A DNA stretch of 64,000 nucleotides from NCBI RefSeq assembly GCF_004352825.1, contig NZ_SJRW01000002.1, positions 62,001-126,000 on the forward strand, read 5' to 3'. The position numbers were made by a program, and so were the translations under genes. Below the pieces are notes generated by a model that worked only from the letters and a program-made list of their open reading frames with translations, did not search any database and was not told where the DNA came from. This DNA is from Luteimonas arsenica. Lineage in GTDB: Bacteria > Pseudomonadota > Gammaproteobacteria > Xanthomonadales > Xanthomonadaceae. Shown here in pieces: positions 1 through 8,010 of the stretch (positions are counted from its first letter, which is position 1; every line of letters starts with the position of its first letter).

Positions 1-272
1 TCGACCTGCATCGAGGTGCGGCCGACCTCGACCACGCGGGCGATGGTCTCCACCAGCTGGCCCTGGCGGATCGGCAGCTTGAAGTCGACCTGCTCCGAGC
101 GCGCGGTGACCACGGTGCGCCGCGCATAGCGCGAAGCGGCGATGAAGGCGGCCTTGTCCATCCAGGCCAGCGCGGTGCCGCCGAACAGGGTGCCGAGGTG
201 GTTGGTGTGGTCGGGGAAGACGATTTCCAGCAGCCGGGCTTCAATGGGCGCGGTGGCGGGCGCGGGCGTCAC
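1..272 (-). CDS. acyl-CoA thioesterase (hotdog fold), 3' part beyond window
   Basis: This is the N-terminal part of a gene that runs off the left edge; about 90 codons are visible. The start is a GTG at 272 that overlaps the stop of the upstream thioredoxin-like gene (GTGA overlap), which decides the start. The reading includes [14 protein letters not shown] and [13 protein letters not shown], typical of the hotdog acyl-CoA thioesterases of the YciA/BACH group, where the Asn and the Asp near the start of the long helix belong to the active site. The family hydrolyses acyl-CoA to free acid and CoA in the cytoplasm. It is the last visible gene of the nrd cluster. The substrate cannot be told from the sequence. 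Confidence 0.85.
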   Translation of the reverse strand, partial: MTPAPATAPIEARLLEIVFPDHTNHLGTLFGGTALAWMDKAAFIAASRYARRTVVTARSEQVDFKLPIRQGQLVETIARVVEVGRTSMQV

Positions 273-610
273 GCCGGTGCCTGCGCGAAGTGCTGCGCCA
301 CCGCCTGTGCGACCTGGGCCGGTGACTGGAAACCGGCCAGGCGCGCGGCCTCGGCACCGTCGGCGAACAGCGACAGGGTCGGCGTCTGCCGCAGGCCGAG
401 CGTGCGGAAGAAGTCCTCGCCCACGGTCTCCAGCTTCACCTTCAGCAGCACCAGGCCCTCGGCGTCGGGCGTGGTGGCGAACTTCTGCAGCGAGGCGTCG
501 AGCATCCGGCAGCCGGGGCAGTTGTCCTTGTAGTAGTCCACCAGCAGGCGCGGGTGGGCGGCAATGGCGGCGTGGAAGTCCTCAGGCGATGAGGCGTGCA
601 GGGTCTGCAT
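269..610 (-). CDS. thioredoxin family protein
   Basis: This is a 113-residue single-domain thioredoxin-fold protein. The redox motif CPGC lies at residues 31-34, following the strand LLVDYYKD, and the conserved cis-proline is in QTPTLSLF (about residue 77). The usual thioredoxin motif is WCGPC; the Asn before the first Cys and the PG dipeptide make it a variant member. Its start overlaps the end of the flavodoxin gene by 29 bases and its stop overlaps the thioesterase start, so it is co-translated in the nrd operon. The context suggests a reductant for ribonucleotide reductase or its cofactor, which is inference. There is no signal peptide, so it should be cytoplasmic. Confidence 0.88.
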   Translation of the reverse strand: MQTLHASSPEDFHAAIAAHPRLLVDYYKDNCPGCRMLDASLQKFATTPDAEGLVLLKVKLETVGEDFFRTLGLRQTPTLSLFADGAEAARLAGFQSPAQVAQAVAQHFAQAPA

Positions 611-1106
611 GGGGGCGGCTCGTGTTGTCGGGTTCGAATTCGGATTCGGCTGCGGGGCTGGCGTCGGCAGCCATCCCGAGCACGTGGTCGGTCCAGCGCC
701 GGACCTTCAGCGCGTCGCGCTCGCCATGCGGCATCTGTTCGATCTCCAGCCGCGGGTAGCGGCTGCCGAAGAAGGCCGCCATGCGCCGCAGAGCGCCGCA
801 CCAGTACTCCTCGCCCCACTGCGTCTCGCCGGTGCCGAACACGGCCAGCTGCGCCGGCTTGCCGACGGCCTCGACCAGCTCGGCGATGAAGCGCTTCATC
901 TCCGGCGGCGTGCGTCCGGCGTTGTCGGTCCAGGCGCCGAGCAGGTAGAGGTCGTGGCGCGGATCGGGCCCGGCGTCGGCCAGGCCCTGGATGTCCGTTT
1001 CGATCCAGCTCACCGCATGCCCCGCTTCCTCGCAGCGCGCGCGCACCATCCGCGCGAGTTCGCGCGTGTTGCCGCTCAGCGATGCATAGGCGATCAGTAT
1101 CCGCAT
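582..1106 (-). CDS. flavodoxin family protein of the nrd operon
   Basis: This 174-residue protein begins MRILIAYASLSGNT; the SLSGNT loop (residues 9-14) is the FMN phosphate-binding site of flavodoxins. The later LLGAWTDNAGRTPPEMKRF and AVFGTGETQWGEEY segments match the two FMN-stacking loops of long or intermediate flavodoxins. About 25 residues at the C-terminus look disordered and overlap the next gene. It starts 16 bases after nrdB. Flavodoxins supply one-electron equivalents, and NrdI-type flavodoxins or a ferredoxin maintain class I NrdB cofactors; a comparable role here is inferred only from position. It is not a recognisable NrdI by length. Confidence 0.85.
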   Translation of the reverse strand: MRILIAYASLSGNTRELARMVRARCEEAGHAVSWIETDIQGLADAGPDPRHDLYLLGAWTDNAGRTPPEMKRFIAELVEAVGKPAQLAVFGTGETQWGEEYWCGALRRMAAFFGSRYPRLEIEQMPHGERDALKVRRWTDHVLGMAADASPAAESEFEPDNTSRPHADPARLIA

Positions 1107-1122
1107 GGAAGGACGGGCGGGC

Positions 1123-2184
1123 TCAGAGGTCGTCGAAGCCGTTGTCGACGTTGGTCTTCTTGTACGACGCGTTGCGCATCTCGAAGAAGTCGGTCTTGGT
1201 TTCGGTGAAGTTGTCGGCGTAGGCTTTGATCCAGGGCATCACGTTGTCGGTGGTGTCCGAGTACAGCTTCTCGATGCCCAGCATCCCGGCCATCTTGTTG
1301 GCGCGGTACTTCACGTAGCGGACCATTTCGTCGACGTCGATGCCGTCGATGCCGTCCAGCACCTCGCCGGTCCACTGCACCTCCAGCTCGATCGCGTGCT
1401 CGAAGGCCTTGTGCACGTAGTCGGTCAGCTCGTCGGTCTGCAGCTCCGGGTTCTCGCCGACGATGGCGCGGATCACCTCGCTGATGAACTTGGTGTGTGC
1501 CAGCTCGTCGCGGTTGATGAAGCTGATGATCTTGCCGGTGCCGGTCATCCGGTTCTGGCGCACCAGGTTGTAGAAGTAGGCGAAGCCGGAATAGAAGTTG
1601 ATGCCTTCCAGGATCGAGGACTGGATCAGCGAGCGCAGCAGGGTCTCAGCGGTCTTCTCGCGCATGAAGTCGTCGTAGGACGCCATGATCGGCGCGTTGC
1701 GCTTGAGGATGGTCGGGTGCGTGCGCGCGATCTCGAAGATCCGGTTCTGGTTCTTGAGGTCGGTGATCGAAGCCAGCACGTAGCTGTAGCTCTCGTTGTG
1801 GATCACCTCCTGCTGGCCGATGATCGCGGCGTTGGCGTGCGCGGCCGGATCGGTGATGTATTCGGCGACGTTGTAGATGAAGCGCGTCTGCGGCGAATCC
1901 AGCGTGGCCAGCAGGCCGATGATCGAATCGTAGGCGTTCTTCTCGCGCGCCGAGAGCTCGCCGTACTGCTTGGCGTCGCCCTTCATGTCGACCTCGTCCG
2001 GGATCCAGAAGTTGGTCGAAAGCTCCTTGTAGGCGCGATAGAACGACGGATACGGAATGTCGTTCCAGTTCAGGATGCCGCTGGTGCGGCCGTTGATGAT
2101 CCCGGTCGACCGGTTCGGATGCCGCGGCTCCAGGATGCGGATGCGGTCAAGCGGCGTCGAAGTAAGCGGTGCAGTAGCGGACAT
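1123..2184 (-). CDS. nrdB: ribonucleoside-diphosphate reductase, beta subunit
   Basis: This 353-residue protein is the small, metal-carrying subunit of class I ribonucleotide reductase, which generates the radical used by NrdA to make dNDPs. The metal ligands are all visible: Asp96, Glu126 and His129 in the first half, Glu193, Glu227 and His230 in the second. Tyr133 sits four residues after His129, the place of the radical tyrosine (Tyr122 in E. coli), so this is a tyrosyl-radical enzyme rather than a Tyr-less class Ic type. The C-terminal tail carries the expected conserved Tyr for radical transfer and acidic end (NGFDDL). It is separated from nrdA by 164 bases full of inverted repeats. Confidence 0.97.
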   Translation of the reverse strand: MSATAPLTSTPLDRIRILEPRHPNRSTGIINGRTSGILNWNDIPYPSFYRAYKELSTNFWIPDEVDMKGDAKQYGELSAREKNAYDSIIGLLATLDSPQTRFIYNVAEYITDPAAHANAAIIGQQEVIHNESYSYVLASITDLKNQNRIFEIARTHPTILKRNAPIMASYDDFMREKTAETLLRSLIQSSILEGINFYSGFAYFYNLVRQNRMTGTGKIISFINRDELAHTKFISEVIRAIVGENPELQTDELTDYVHKAFEHAIELEVQWTGEVLDGIDGIDVDEMVRYVKYRANKMAGMLGIEKLYSDTTDNVMPWIKAYADNFTETKTDFFEMRNASYKKTNVDNGFDDL

Positions 2185-2238
2185 AGGATCAATCTCGTGT
2201 TTCGGTCATGCGCAGCAGCGCAAATGTTCTGGAGGAAA

Positions 2239-2353
2239 GCCCCCCTGAGTCAGGGGGGCGCGCCGAAGGCGCGGGGGTCTGGGTGCTTGTGGTGCAGGGT
2301 CCACGGTCCGCAAAGCGAACCGTGGAAGCTGAAAGCGCGAACGCGCTGTCAGC
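2239..2353. repeat. cluster of four hairpins between nrdA and nrdB
   Basis: Four inverted repeats follow each other: 2239-2259 (GCCCCCCTGA/TCAGGGGGGC), 2259-2273 (CGCGCC-gaa-GGCGCG), 2300-2326 (TCCACGGT/ACCGTGGA with an inner CGC/GCG pair) and 2328-2353 (GCTGA/TCAGC enclosing AGCGCG/CGCGCT). The last one covers the nrdA stop codon. None is followed by a T run, so they are not ordinary terminators. They may act as mRNA processing or stability elements between the two subunit genes. Confidence 0.75.
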
Positions 2354-4889
2354 TACTGCACCACTCGCATTCGGCGATATCGATGTCGTTCGATCTGACG
2401 TAGTAGGTGGTCTTCATGCCTTCGCGCCACGCCGTCATGTGCAGCTCCAGCAGGGTGCTGGCGCGGATCGTGCTCGGCACGTAGAAGTTGAAGCTGATCG
2501 CCTGGTCGACGTGGCGCTGGCGGCGCGCGTTCTGGCGCACGCTGGCGAACTGGTCGACCTTGTACGCGCCCTTCTCGTAGTAGGGCCAGGTCTCCAGCGA
2601 CAGTCCCGGCGCGGCCACCGGGCGGCGGTAGTCCTTCTTCTCTTCGTAGTAGAACGCGGAGTAGATCGGGTCGATCGATGCCGTGCTGCCGGCGATCTGC
2701 GCGGTCGACATGTTCGGCGCCACCGCAAGCAGCCAGCCGTTGCGCACGCCGTTGACCGCCACCTGCGCCGACAGCTCCAGCCACTGCGCGCTGTTGTAGC
2801 CGCGGTCGCGGAAGTAGTTGCCGTTGTGCCAGTCGCTGCCGGGGAAGACGGGATAGGTGCCCTTTTCCTTGGCCAGCGCCATGCTCGCCTGCACGGTGAG
2901 GTAGTTGATGCGCTCGTACAGCGCGTCGCTGTAGTCCTCGGCTTCCGGCGTGTTCCAGTGGATCCCCTTCTGCGCCAGCAGGTGGTGCCAGCCGAAGGTG
3001 CCCAGGCCGATCGCGCGGTACTTGCGGTTGGTGATCGTGGCCTGCGGCACCGGCAGCAGGTTCAGGTCGATCACGTTGTCGAGCATGCGCACCTGGATCG
3101 GGATCAGGCGCTCGAGCACGTCGGTGATCAGGTCGCCCTGGTCCTCCTGCGGCACGACCGCGCGGCCAAGGTTCACCGAGGACAGGTTGCAGACCACGAA
3201 GTCGCCGGCCTGCTTCGTGGTCACGATCTGATTGCCGCTGATGATCTCCTGCATCATCCGCGTCGGGCTCATGTTCTGCAGGATCTCGGTGCACAGGTTC
3301 GAGGAATACACCATGCCCGCGTGCTTGTTCGGGTTCTTCCGGTTGACCTCGTCGCGGTAGAACATGAAGGGGTTGCCGGTCTCCAGCTGGCTCACCATCA
3401 GCCGCTTGAAGATGTCGATGGCCTTGACCGTCTTGCGCGCGATGCGCTCGTCGGCCACAACCTCTTCGTACTTGCGGCGGAAGCTGCCGTTGGGGTCGCC
3501 CTTCTTCTCGTCGAAGAAGTCCTGCAGGTACCAGCCCTTGATCCGGTGCACTTCGTGCGGGTCGAACAGGTACCAGTCGCCGCGGCGCTCGACGGCCTCC
3601 ATGAAGAGGTCGGGAATGCACACCGAGGTGAACACGTCGTGCGCGCGCAGGCGCTGGTCGCCGTTGTTCAGGCGCAGGTCGAGGAAGGCCTCGATGTCGC
3701 GGTGCCACACGTCCAGGTACACGGCGACGGCACCCTTGCGCTGGCCGAGCTGGTCGACCGAGACCGCGGTGTTGTTGAGCTGCTTGATCCACGGCACCAC
3801 GCCGCCGGACGAGTTAGGCACGCCGCGGATCGCCGAGCCCGAGGCGCGCACGTAGCCCATGTAGGCGCCCACGCCGCCGCCGCCCTTGGACACGCGCGCG
3901 ATGTCGGTGTTGGAGTCGTAGATGCCCTGCAGCGAGTCATCGACCGTGTCGATGAAGCAGCTTGAAAGCTGGCCGCCGGTCTTGCCGGCGTTCTGCAGGG
4001 TCGGCGTGGCCACGGTCATGTACAGGTTCGACAGCGCCCAGTAGGCCTCGCCGACCAGCTGCATGCGGCGCTCGCGAGGCTTCTCTTCCTGCATCAGGTA
4101 AAGGGCGATCGTCAGCCAGCGCTCCTGCGGCAGTTCGTACACCGCGCGCGAGGTGTCGGTGGCGAGGTAGCGCGTGGCCAGCAGGTACAGGCCGTTGTAG
4201 GCGAACAGCTTGTCGCGCTCGGGATCGATCATCTTCCCGGCCTCGATCAGCTCTTCCTTGGAGTAGGCGCGCAGGATGTCGTTGGAATAGACGTTGCGGT
4301 CGGCCAGCGACTCCTGCAGGCCGACGTAGGAGCCGTACTTCTCCCCGGTGTCGTAGAAGCGGTTGCGGCTGGCGCGCTTGTACAGGCGGTGCAGATAGAT
4401 CCGGGCGGCGAACATCTCCCATTCCGGCGCGGCCACGTCCACGCGCGCCTCGGCCTCGCGGATCAGGTGGTCGACCAGGTCGTCGGCGTTGACCGCGTCC
4501 TTGCGCTCGACGAAGCCGAGCACGCTGCGCTTGTAGTCGGTGATATCCAGCTGCGGGAATTCGGCGTGGACGCGGTCGATGGCGCGCTCCAGGCGCGTGC
4601 GGTCGTACGGCATCCGGCGGTTGCCGGCTTCCTTGGTGATCCAGGTGGCGACGTCGGCGTCGGCGTCGGCGGTGGCATCGAGGGTCGTGGGCATGGGCTC
4701 GGCGGCACGGGGTGAAGGGATGGTGTCGGACGCGTCGGTGGCGTCCGGTGCGGCGGGCGCCGAGGGCGCTGCGGCGGGGGGGAGGGCGGATGCGCCCGGA
4801 CCGTCCGGGGTCGCCGCGGGGGAGGCGGGGGTGCTGGCGGCGTCGGCGGAGGCCGCCGTCGCGGGGGTGCTGCTTTCGGAACTGCTCAT
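2349..4889 (-). CDS. nrdA: ribonucleoside-diphosphate reductase, alpha subunit
   Basis: This 846-residue catalytic subunit reduces NDPs to dNDPs. After about 80 Ala/Pro/Thr-rich residues of low complexity there is an ATP-cone (from about residue 82, VATWITKEAG...), the allosteric activity site, then the barrel with the active-site cysteines in SSCFIDTV, SNLCTEI and VCNLSSVNLG, and a C-terminal CEWC pair that relays electrons from thioredoxin. The start at 4889 was chosen because it follows a strong GAGAGGA ribosome binding site; the longer open frame to 5207 runs through the riboswitch and is not coding. A shorter start at 4694 (MPTTL) has no clear ribosome binding site. The gene is probably controlled by both B12 and NrdR. 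Confidence 0.97.
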   Translation of the reverse strand: MSSSESSTPATAASADAASTPASPAATPDGPGASALPPAAAPSAPAAPDATDASDTIPSPRAAEPMPTTLDATADADADVATWITKEAGNRRMPYDRTRLERAIDRVHAEFPQLDITDYKRSVLGFVERKDAVNADDLVDHLIREAEARVDVAAPEWEMFAARIYLHRLYKRASRNRFYDTGEKYGSYVGLQESLADRNVYSNDILRAYSKEELIEAGKMIDPERDKLFAYNGLYLLATRYLATDTSRAVYELPQERWLTIALYLMQEEKPRERRMQLVGEAYWALSNLYMTVATPTLQNAGKTGGQLSSCFIDTVDDSLQGIYDSNTDIARVSKGGGGVGAYMGYVRASGSAIRGVPNSSGGVVPWIKQLNNTAVSVDQLGQRKGAVAVYLDVWHRDIEAFLDLRLNNGDQRLRAHDVFTSVCIPDLFMEAVERRGDWYLFDPHEVHRIKGWYLQDFFDEKKGDPNGSFRRKYEEVVADERIARKTVKAIDIFKRLMVSQLETGNPFMFYRDEVNRKNPNKHAGMVYSSNLCTEILQNMSPTRMMQEIISGNQIVTTKQAGDFVVCNLSSVNLGRAVVPQEDQGDLITDVLERLIPIQVRMLDNVIDLNLLPVPQATITNRKYRAIGLGTFGWHHLLAQKGIHWNTPEAEDYSDALYERINYLTVQASMALAKEKGTYPVFPGSDWHNGNYFRDRGYNSAQWLELSAQVAVNGVRNGWLLAVAPNMSTAQIAGSTASIDPIYSAFYYEEKKDYRRPVAAPGLSLETWPYYEKGAYKVDQFASVRQNARRQRHVDQAISFNFYVPSTIRASTLLELHMTAWREGMKTTYYVRSNDIDIAECEWCSS

Positions 4890-5084
4890 GTGTCCTCTCC
4901 CTGGGGCGTGCGCACGACCGCCTGGCCCCGCAGGCGGCGGGCCGGGAACGCTCGGAGAGTGGAACAGCGGCGTCGCAGCGATCGCGACGGCATTCCGGAG
5001 GACGGAGGGCGGGCGCTCGCGTGCTTCACCAGCCATCTCCCCCCGGAGATTCCGCAGCCGGCACCGCGCGGTGTGCTTGCGCGC

Positions 5085-5283
5085 GGCTGTCGGCAGGTCT
5101 TCGGGCTCGTGGATCCGGGAGTCCTTCGGCCGTGTGCCTCGGGCTCCGTGCCTCGGCCGCCGCTTCCCGGGACCACCGTCCCAGTGCGTGTGCGACCTCG
5201 TTTCCACCTACCGCTGCGGGGCAGCGCCGGCATTCGACCGGCTTCCCTTTTCATCCCGCGCCCTGCGGCGCGGGAACCGACAG
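5085..5283 (-). promoter_or_regulatory. cobalamin (B12) riboswitch in the nrdA leader
   Basis: On the minus strand the leader shows the conserved blocks of a cobalamin riboswitch in order: GGTTCCC near 5278, GATGAAAAGGGAAGCCGG, then GCCGGCGCTGCCCCGCAGCGG, a CACTG...CCCGGGAAG segment, and the B12 box (AGCCCGAAGACCTGCC) at about 5088-5107. Downstream, between the B12 box and the start codon, are further hairpins (ATCTCC/GGAGAT; CCGCCTG/CAGGCGG about 25 bases before the ribosome binding site), which could form the expression platform. There is no T run, so control is more likely translational or Rho-dependent. Known examples shut genes off when adenosylcobalamin binds. Confidence 0.93.
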
Positions 5284-5299
5284 GCACAACATAGTGGGG
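5284..5299 (-). promoter_or_regulatory. candidate NrdR box 2, covering the -10 element
   Basis: The minus-strand sequence CCCCACTATGTTGTGC matches 11 of 16 positions of the NrdR box consensus as remembered (aCaCwATATaTwGtGt). It covers the -10 hexamer of the nrdA promoter. Its start is 32 bp from that of the second candidate box, about three helical turns, which is the usual spacing of NrdR box pairs. Confidence 0.6.
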
Positions 5300-5316
5300 T
5301 TGCCGGCGGTGGTCAA
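5288..5316 (-). promoter_or_regulatory. nrdA promoter (sigma70-like)
   Basis: On the minus strand TTGACC (5311-5316) is followed after 17 bases by TATGTT (5288-5293). This predicts a transcript start near 5281, just at the 5' edge of the cobalamin riboswitch, which supports both calls. Confidence 0.7.
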
Positions 5317-5331
5317 CGCTAGATTTCGTGG
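5316..5331 (-). promoter_or_regulatory. candidate NrdR box 1, just upstream of -35
   Basis: The minus-strand sequence CCACGAAATCTAGCGT matches 11 of 16 consensus positions as remembered and abuts the -35 hexamer. Together with box 2 it would let an NrdR oligomer cover the promoter when dATP or ATP is bound. Confidence 0.55.
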
Positions 5332-5430
5332 CTGGGGCTGTGCTTGCGGGGGGCGGACCACGGGAGGCGGGCATGGGCAGCCCGGCGCGGGCTCTGTCAT
5401 TCTTGGGGGTGCCACGGGTGCCCGGTCCAC

Positions 5431-7884
5431 ATGTTGCCTACGCTTCCCGCCAATGATCCCGGGCCGACCGGTTTCCGCTTCGGTGCCTTCGAGCTCGACC
5501 TCGGGCGCCGCGAGCTGCGCCGCGACGGCGTCCAGGTCGAGATGCCGGTGCGCGTGTTCGAGTGCCTGGAGTGCCTGCTCCTGAACCGGGACCGCGCGGT
5601 GGGGCGCGACGAGCTGCTGCAGGCCGTCTTCAACCGCACCGACGTCAGCGATGGCCAGCTGGCCCAGGTGATCCTGCGCGCCCGCCGCTGCGTCGATGAC
5701 GACGGCCAGGCGCAGCACAGCATCCGCACCGTGCCGCGCTTCGGCTTCCGCTGGGCCGCGCCGACCGTCGCGTGGACGCCCACGGCACCCGCTGCGGCAG
5801 GCGGGGATGCCGCCGATGCCGGTGCCGGTGCCGCGGAGGCGGGCGGGCCACCCTCACCGGCTCCGGCCGCGCAGAAGCCCGCGCCCGCCGCGGAGTCCGC
5901 ACCCGTGGCGGAGCCCGCTGCCGTCGCGGCCGCCAGCCCCGACCAGCGGCGAAGCCGCTGGCTACTGCTCGCGGCCGGCACCGTGCTCCTGGCCGTGGCG
6001 GGCCTGGCCTGGTGGTCGTGGCGGCCCGCACCGGAGGTGCCGGAGGCGGCCGCCGGTCTCGCCGGAGTGGTCGCGGATCCCGCCGCCACCCTGGTCCTCC
6101 CGCTGAGCATCGGCGACGGCGACGACATCGCCTGGGCGCGGCTGGGCCTGATGGACTACGTGGCCGAGCGCCTGCGCGCGGCCGGACTTTCGGTGCCGCC
6201 CAGCGAAAGCACGCTGGCATTGCTTGGCACCGCCAGCGGCGACGAGGGCACCGGACAGCTGCGGCGCGCCGTGCCGGGGGCGACCGTGGTCGGCGGCCAG
6301 GTCGAGCCGCTGTCCGGGGGCGGCTGGCGGCTGCGGCTGCAGGCGGTGGCCGCGGACGGCCTGCGCCTGCAGGCAGAAGCCGAGGCCGGCGACCTGCTGA
6401 CCGCCGCCGCCGGCGCCTGCGACCGGCTGCTGGCCGCCCTCGGCCGCACCGCGCCGGCGGGGCCCGACGGCGCGGCGCTGGCGCTGGAGGAGCGGCTGCA
6501 GCGGGTGCGCGCGGCCTTCCTCGCCAATGAACTCGATACCGCCCGCCGCATCCTGGAGGCGGCGCCGCCCGCGCAGCTGTCGCAGCCGCAGCTGCGCTTC
6601 CGGCTGGCCCAGGTCGACTACCGCGCCGGCGCGATCGACGACGCCGAACGCGCCTTCGACGCCCTGCTGGGCGATCCGGAGGCGGCGGGCGATCCGCTGT
6701 TCCGTGCCCGCCTGCTGGCCTACCGGGGTGGCGCCCGGATCCGCCGCAACGCCCTGCACGAGGCGGCGGCCGACTATGACCGCGCGCTGGCGGCGCTGGC
6801 GGAGCGGCCCGCTGACGAGGGCGACCTCGAGCACGGCGCGGTGCTGATGGGGCGCGCCGTGGCGCTGGCCGCGCTCGGCCGCGACGACGAGGCCACCGCC
6901 GACTTCGGCGCCGCCCGCAGCCGCCTGCAGCGCGCCGGCGACCGGCTGGGGGTGGCGCGCGTGGACGCCAATCTGGGCGCGCTGGAACTGGGCCGAGGCC
7001 GCCCGGCCCAGGCCCTGGACTACCTCGGCAGCGCGCTGGCGGTGTTCGAGGGGTCGACCGCGATGAACGAGCTGCAGGTGACCCGCTCGGCGCAGTCGGC
7101 CGCGCAGCTGCTGCGGCTCGACGCGGCGGCGGCGCTGGCCGCCAGTGACGAGGTGCAGAAGCTGTTGCCCAAGACCCCCGACCCGGCCCTGCGCCTGGCC
7201 GCGGCGCTGGACCGTGCCAATGCGCTGATCGCGCTCGGCCGGCTGTCGGAGGCGCGGCGGCTGCTGGAATCGCCCGACATCGCCGCGCGCAGCACGCCGC
7301 CCTACGAGCACCGTCGCGCCGAGACCCTGGTCGAGCTGGCCTGGCGCAGCGGCGAGCCGGCCGCGGCGGTGGCGATCGCCGACGCGGTGCTTGCCGACTG
7401 GACCCGGCTGCCCGGCGACACCCTTCGCGACCGGGTGCGGCTGCGCCGGGCACAGGCCGCGGCCGCCGCCGACCTGCCGCCGCCTACGGGCACGCGGATC
7501 GACACCGCCCAGGGGCCGACCCCGGACCTGCTGCTGGCCGCCGCGGTGGAGCTGGGCGACGTCGACGCCGCCGGCCCGCTGCTGGCCGAGGCGCTGGCCC
7601 TGGCCGAAGCCCGTGGCGCGCCGGCGGGCATCGTCGAAGTGGCCTCGGTGCAGGTGCCATGGCTGCTGCGCCAGGGCCGGGTGCGCGAGGCCGAGGCCCT
7701 GGCCGGGCGGGTCGCACCCTGGCTGGACCGCTGCCATGACTGCGCGGTGCTGCAGCTGCGGCTGGCCTTGGCGCTGGACGATCCGGCGATGGCCGACGAG
7801 GCGCGCGCGGCCGTCCGGCGCCTGGCCGGCGAGCGCCGCCCGCCGCCGCTGCCGTCCGGCGAAGCCGCCGTCATCGTCCCATAA
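5431..7884 (+). CDS. ToxR/CadC-like winged-helix regulator with TPR domain
   Basis: This protein of 817 residues has an OmpR/PhoB-type winged-helix domain (about residues 14-108; ELDLGRRELRRDG..., ending RTVPRFGFRW), an Ala/Pro-rich linker, one transmembrane helix (about 177-197) and a large C-terminal part made of TPR-like helical repeats (for example LAQVDYRAGAIDDAERAF and ALDRANALIALGRLSEARRLL). This is the layout of membrane-anchored one-component regulators: DNA binding inside and a repeat sensor outside. The start at 5431 is the first ATG that gives an intact winged helix; no strong ribosome binding site is seen. Target genes are unknown; the next two genes on the same strand, both for secreted proteins, are candidates by position only. 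Confidence 0.85.
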   Translation: MLPTLPANDPGPTGFRFGAFELDLGRRELRRDGVQVEMPVRVFECLECLLLNRDRAVGRDELLQAVFNRTDVSDGQLAQVILRARRCVDDDGQAQHSIRTVPRFGFRWAAPTVAWTPTAPAAAGGDAADAGAGAAEAGGPPSPAPAAQKPAPAAESAPVAEPAAVAAASPDQRRSRWLLLAAGTVLLAVAGLAWWSWRPAPEVPEAAAGLAGVVADPAATLVLPLSIGDGDDIAWARLGLMDYVAERLRAAGLSVPPSESTLALLGTASGDEGTGQLRRAVPGATVVGGQVEPLSGGGWRLRLQAVAADGLRLQAEAEAGDLLTAAAGACDRLLAALGRTAPAGPDGAALALEERLQRVRAAFLANELDTARRILEAAPPAQLSQPQLRFRLAQVDYRAGAIDDAERAFDALLGDPEAAGDPLFRARLLAYRGGARIRRNALHEAAADYDRALAALAERPADEGDLEHGAVLMGRAVALAALGRDDEATADFGAARSRLQRAGDRLGVARVDANLGALELGRGRPAQALDYLGSALAVFEGSTAMNELQVTRSAQSAAQLLRLDAAAALAASDEVQKLLPKTPDPALRLAAALDRANALIALGRLSEARRLLESPDIAARSTPPYEHRRAETLVELAWRSGEPAAAVAIADAVLADWTRLPGDTLRDRVRLRRAQAAAAADLPPPTGTRIDTAQGPTPDLLLAAAVELGDVDAAGPLLAEALALAEARGAPAGIVEVASVQVPWLLRQGRVREAEALAGRVAPWLDRCHDCAVLQLRLALALDDPAMADEARAAVRRLAGERRPPPLPSGEAAVIVP

Positions 7885-8010
7885 CGGACCTGTCATCGAT
7901 CGCGAATGACACCGTGGCCGGCTGACGCCAAGGATCGGGTCCCGGCCGACGATCCTCGCCGGCCATGTCCCGGCGGGCCGCGCCCGCCCTGCAAGCAGGA
8001 GAACCTGTCC

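Noticed and set aside
4890-5207. Extension of NrdA by 106 residues to a start at 5207
   Set aside because: It reads through the cobalamin riboswitch and skips the strong ribosome binding site before 4889; the extra residues have no protein-like character.
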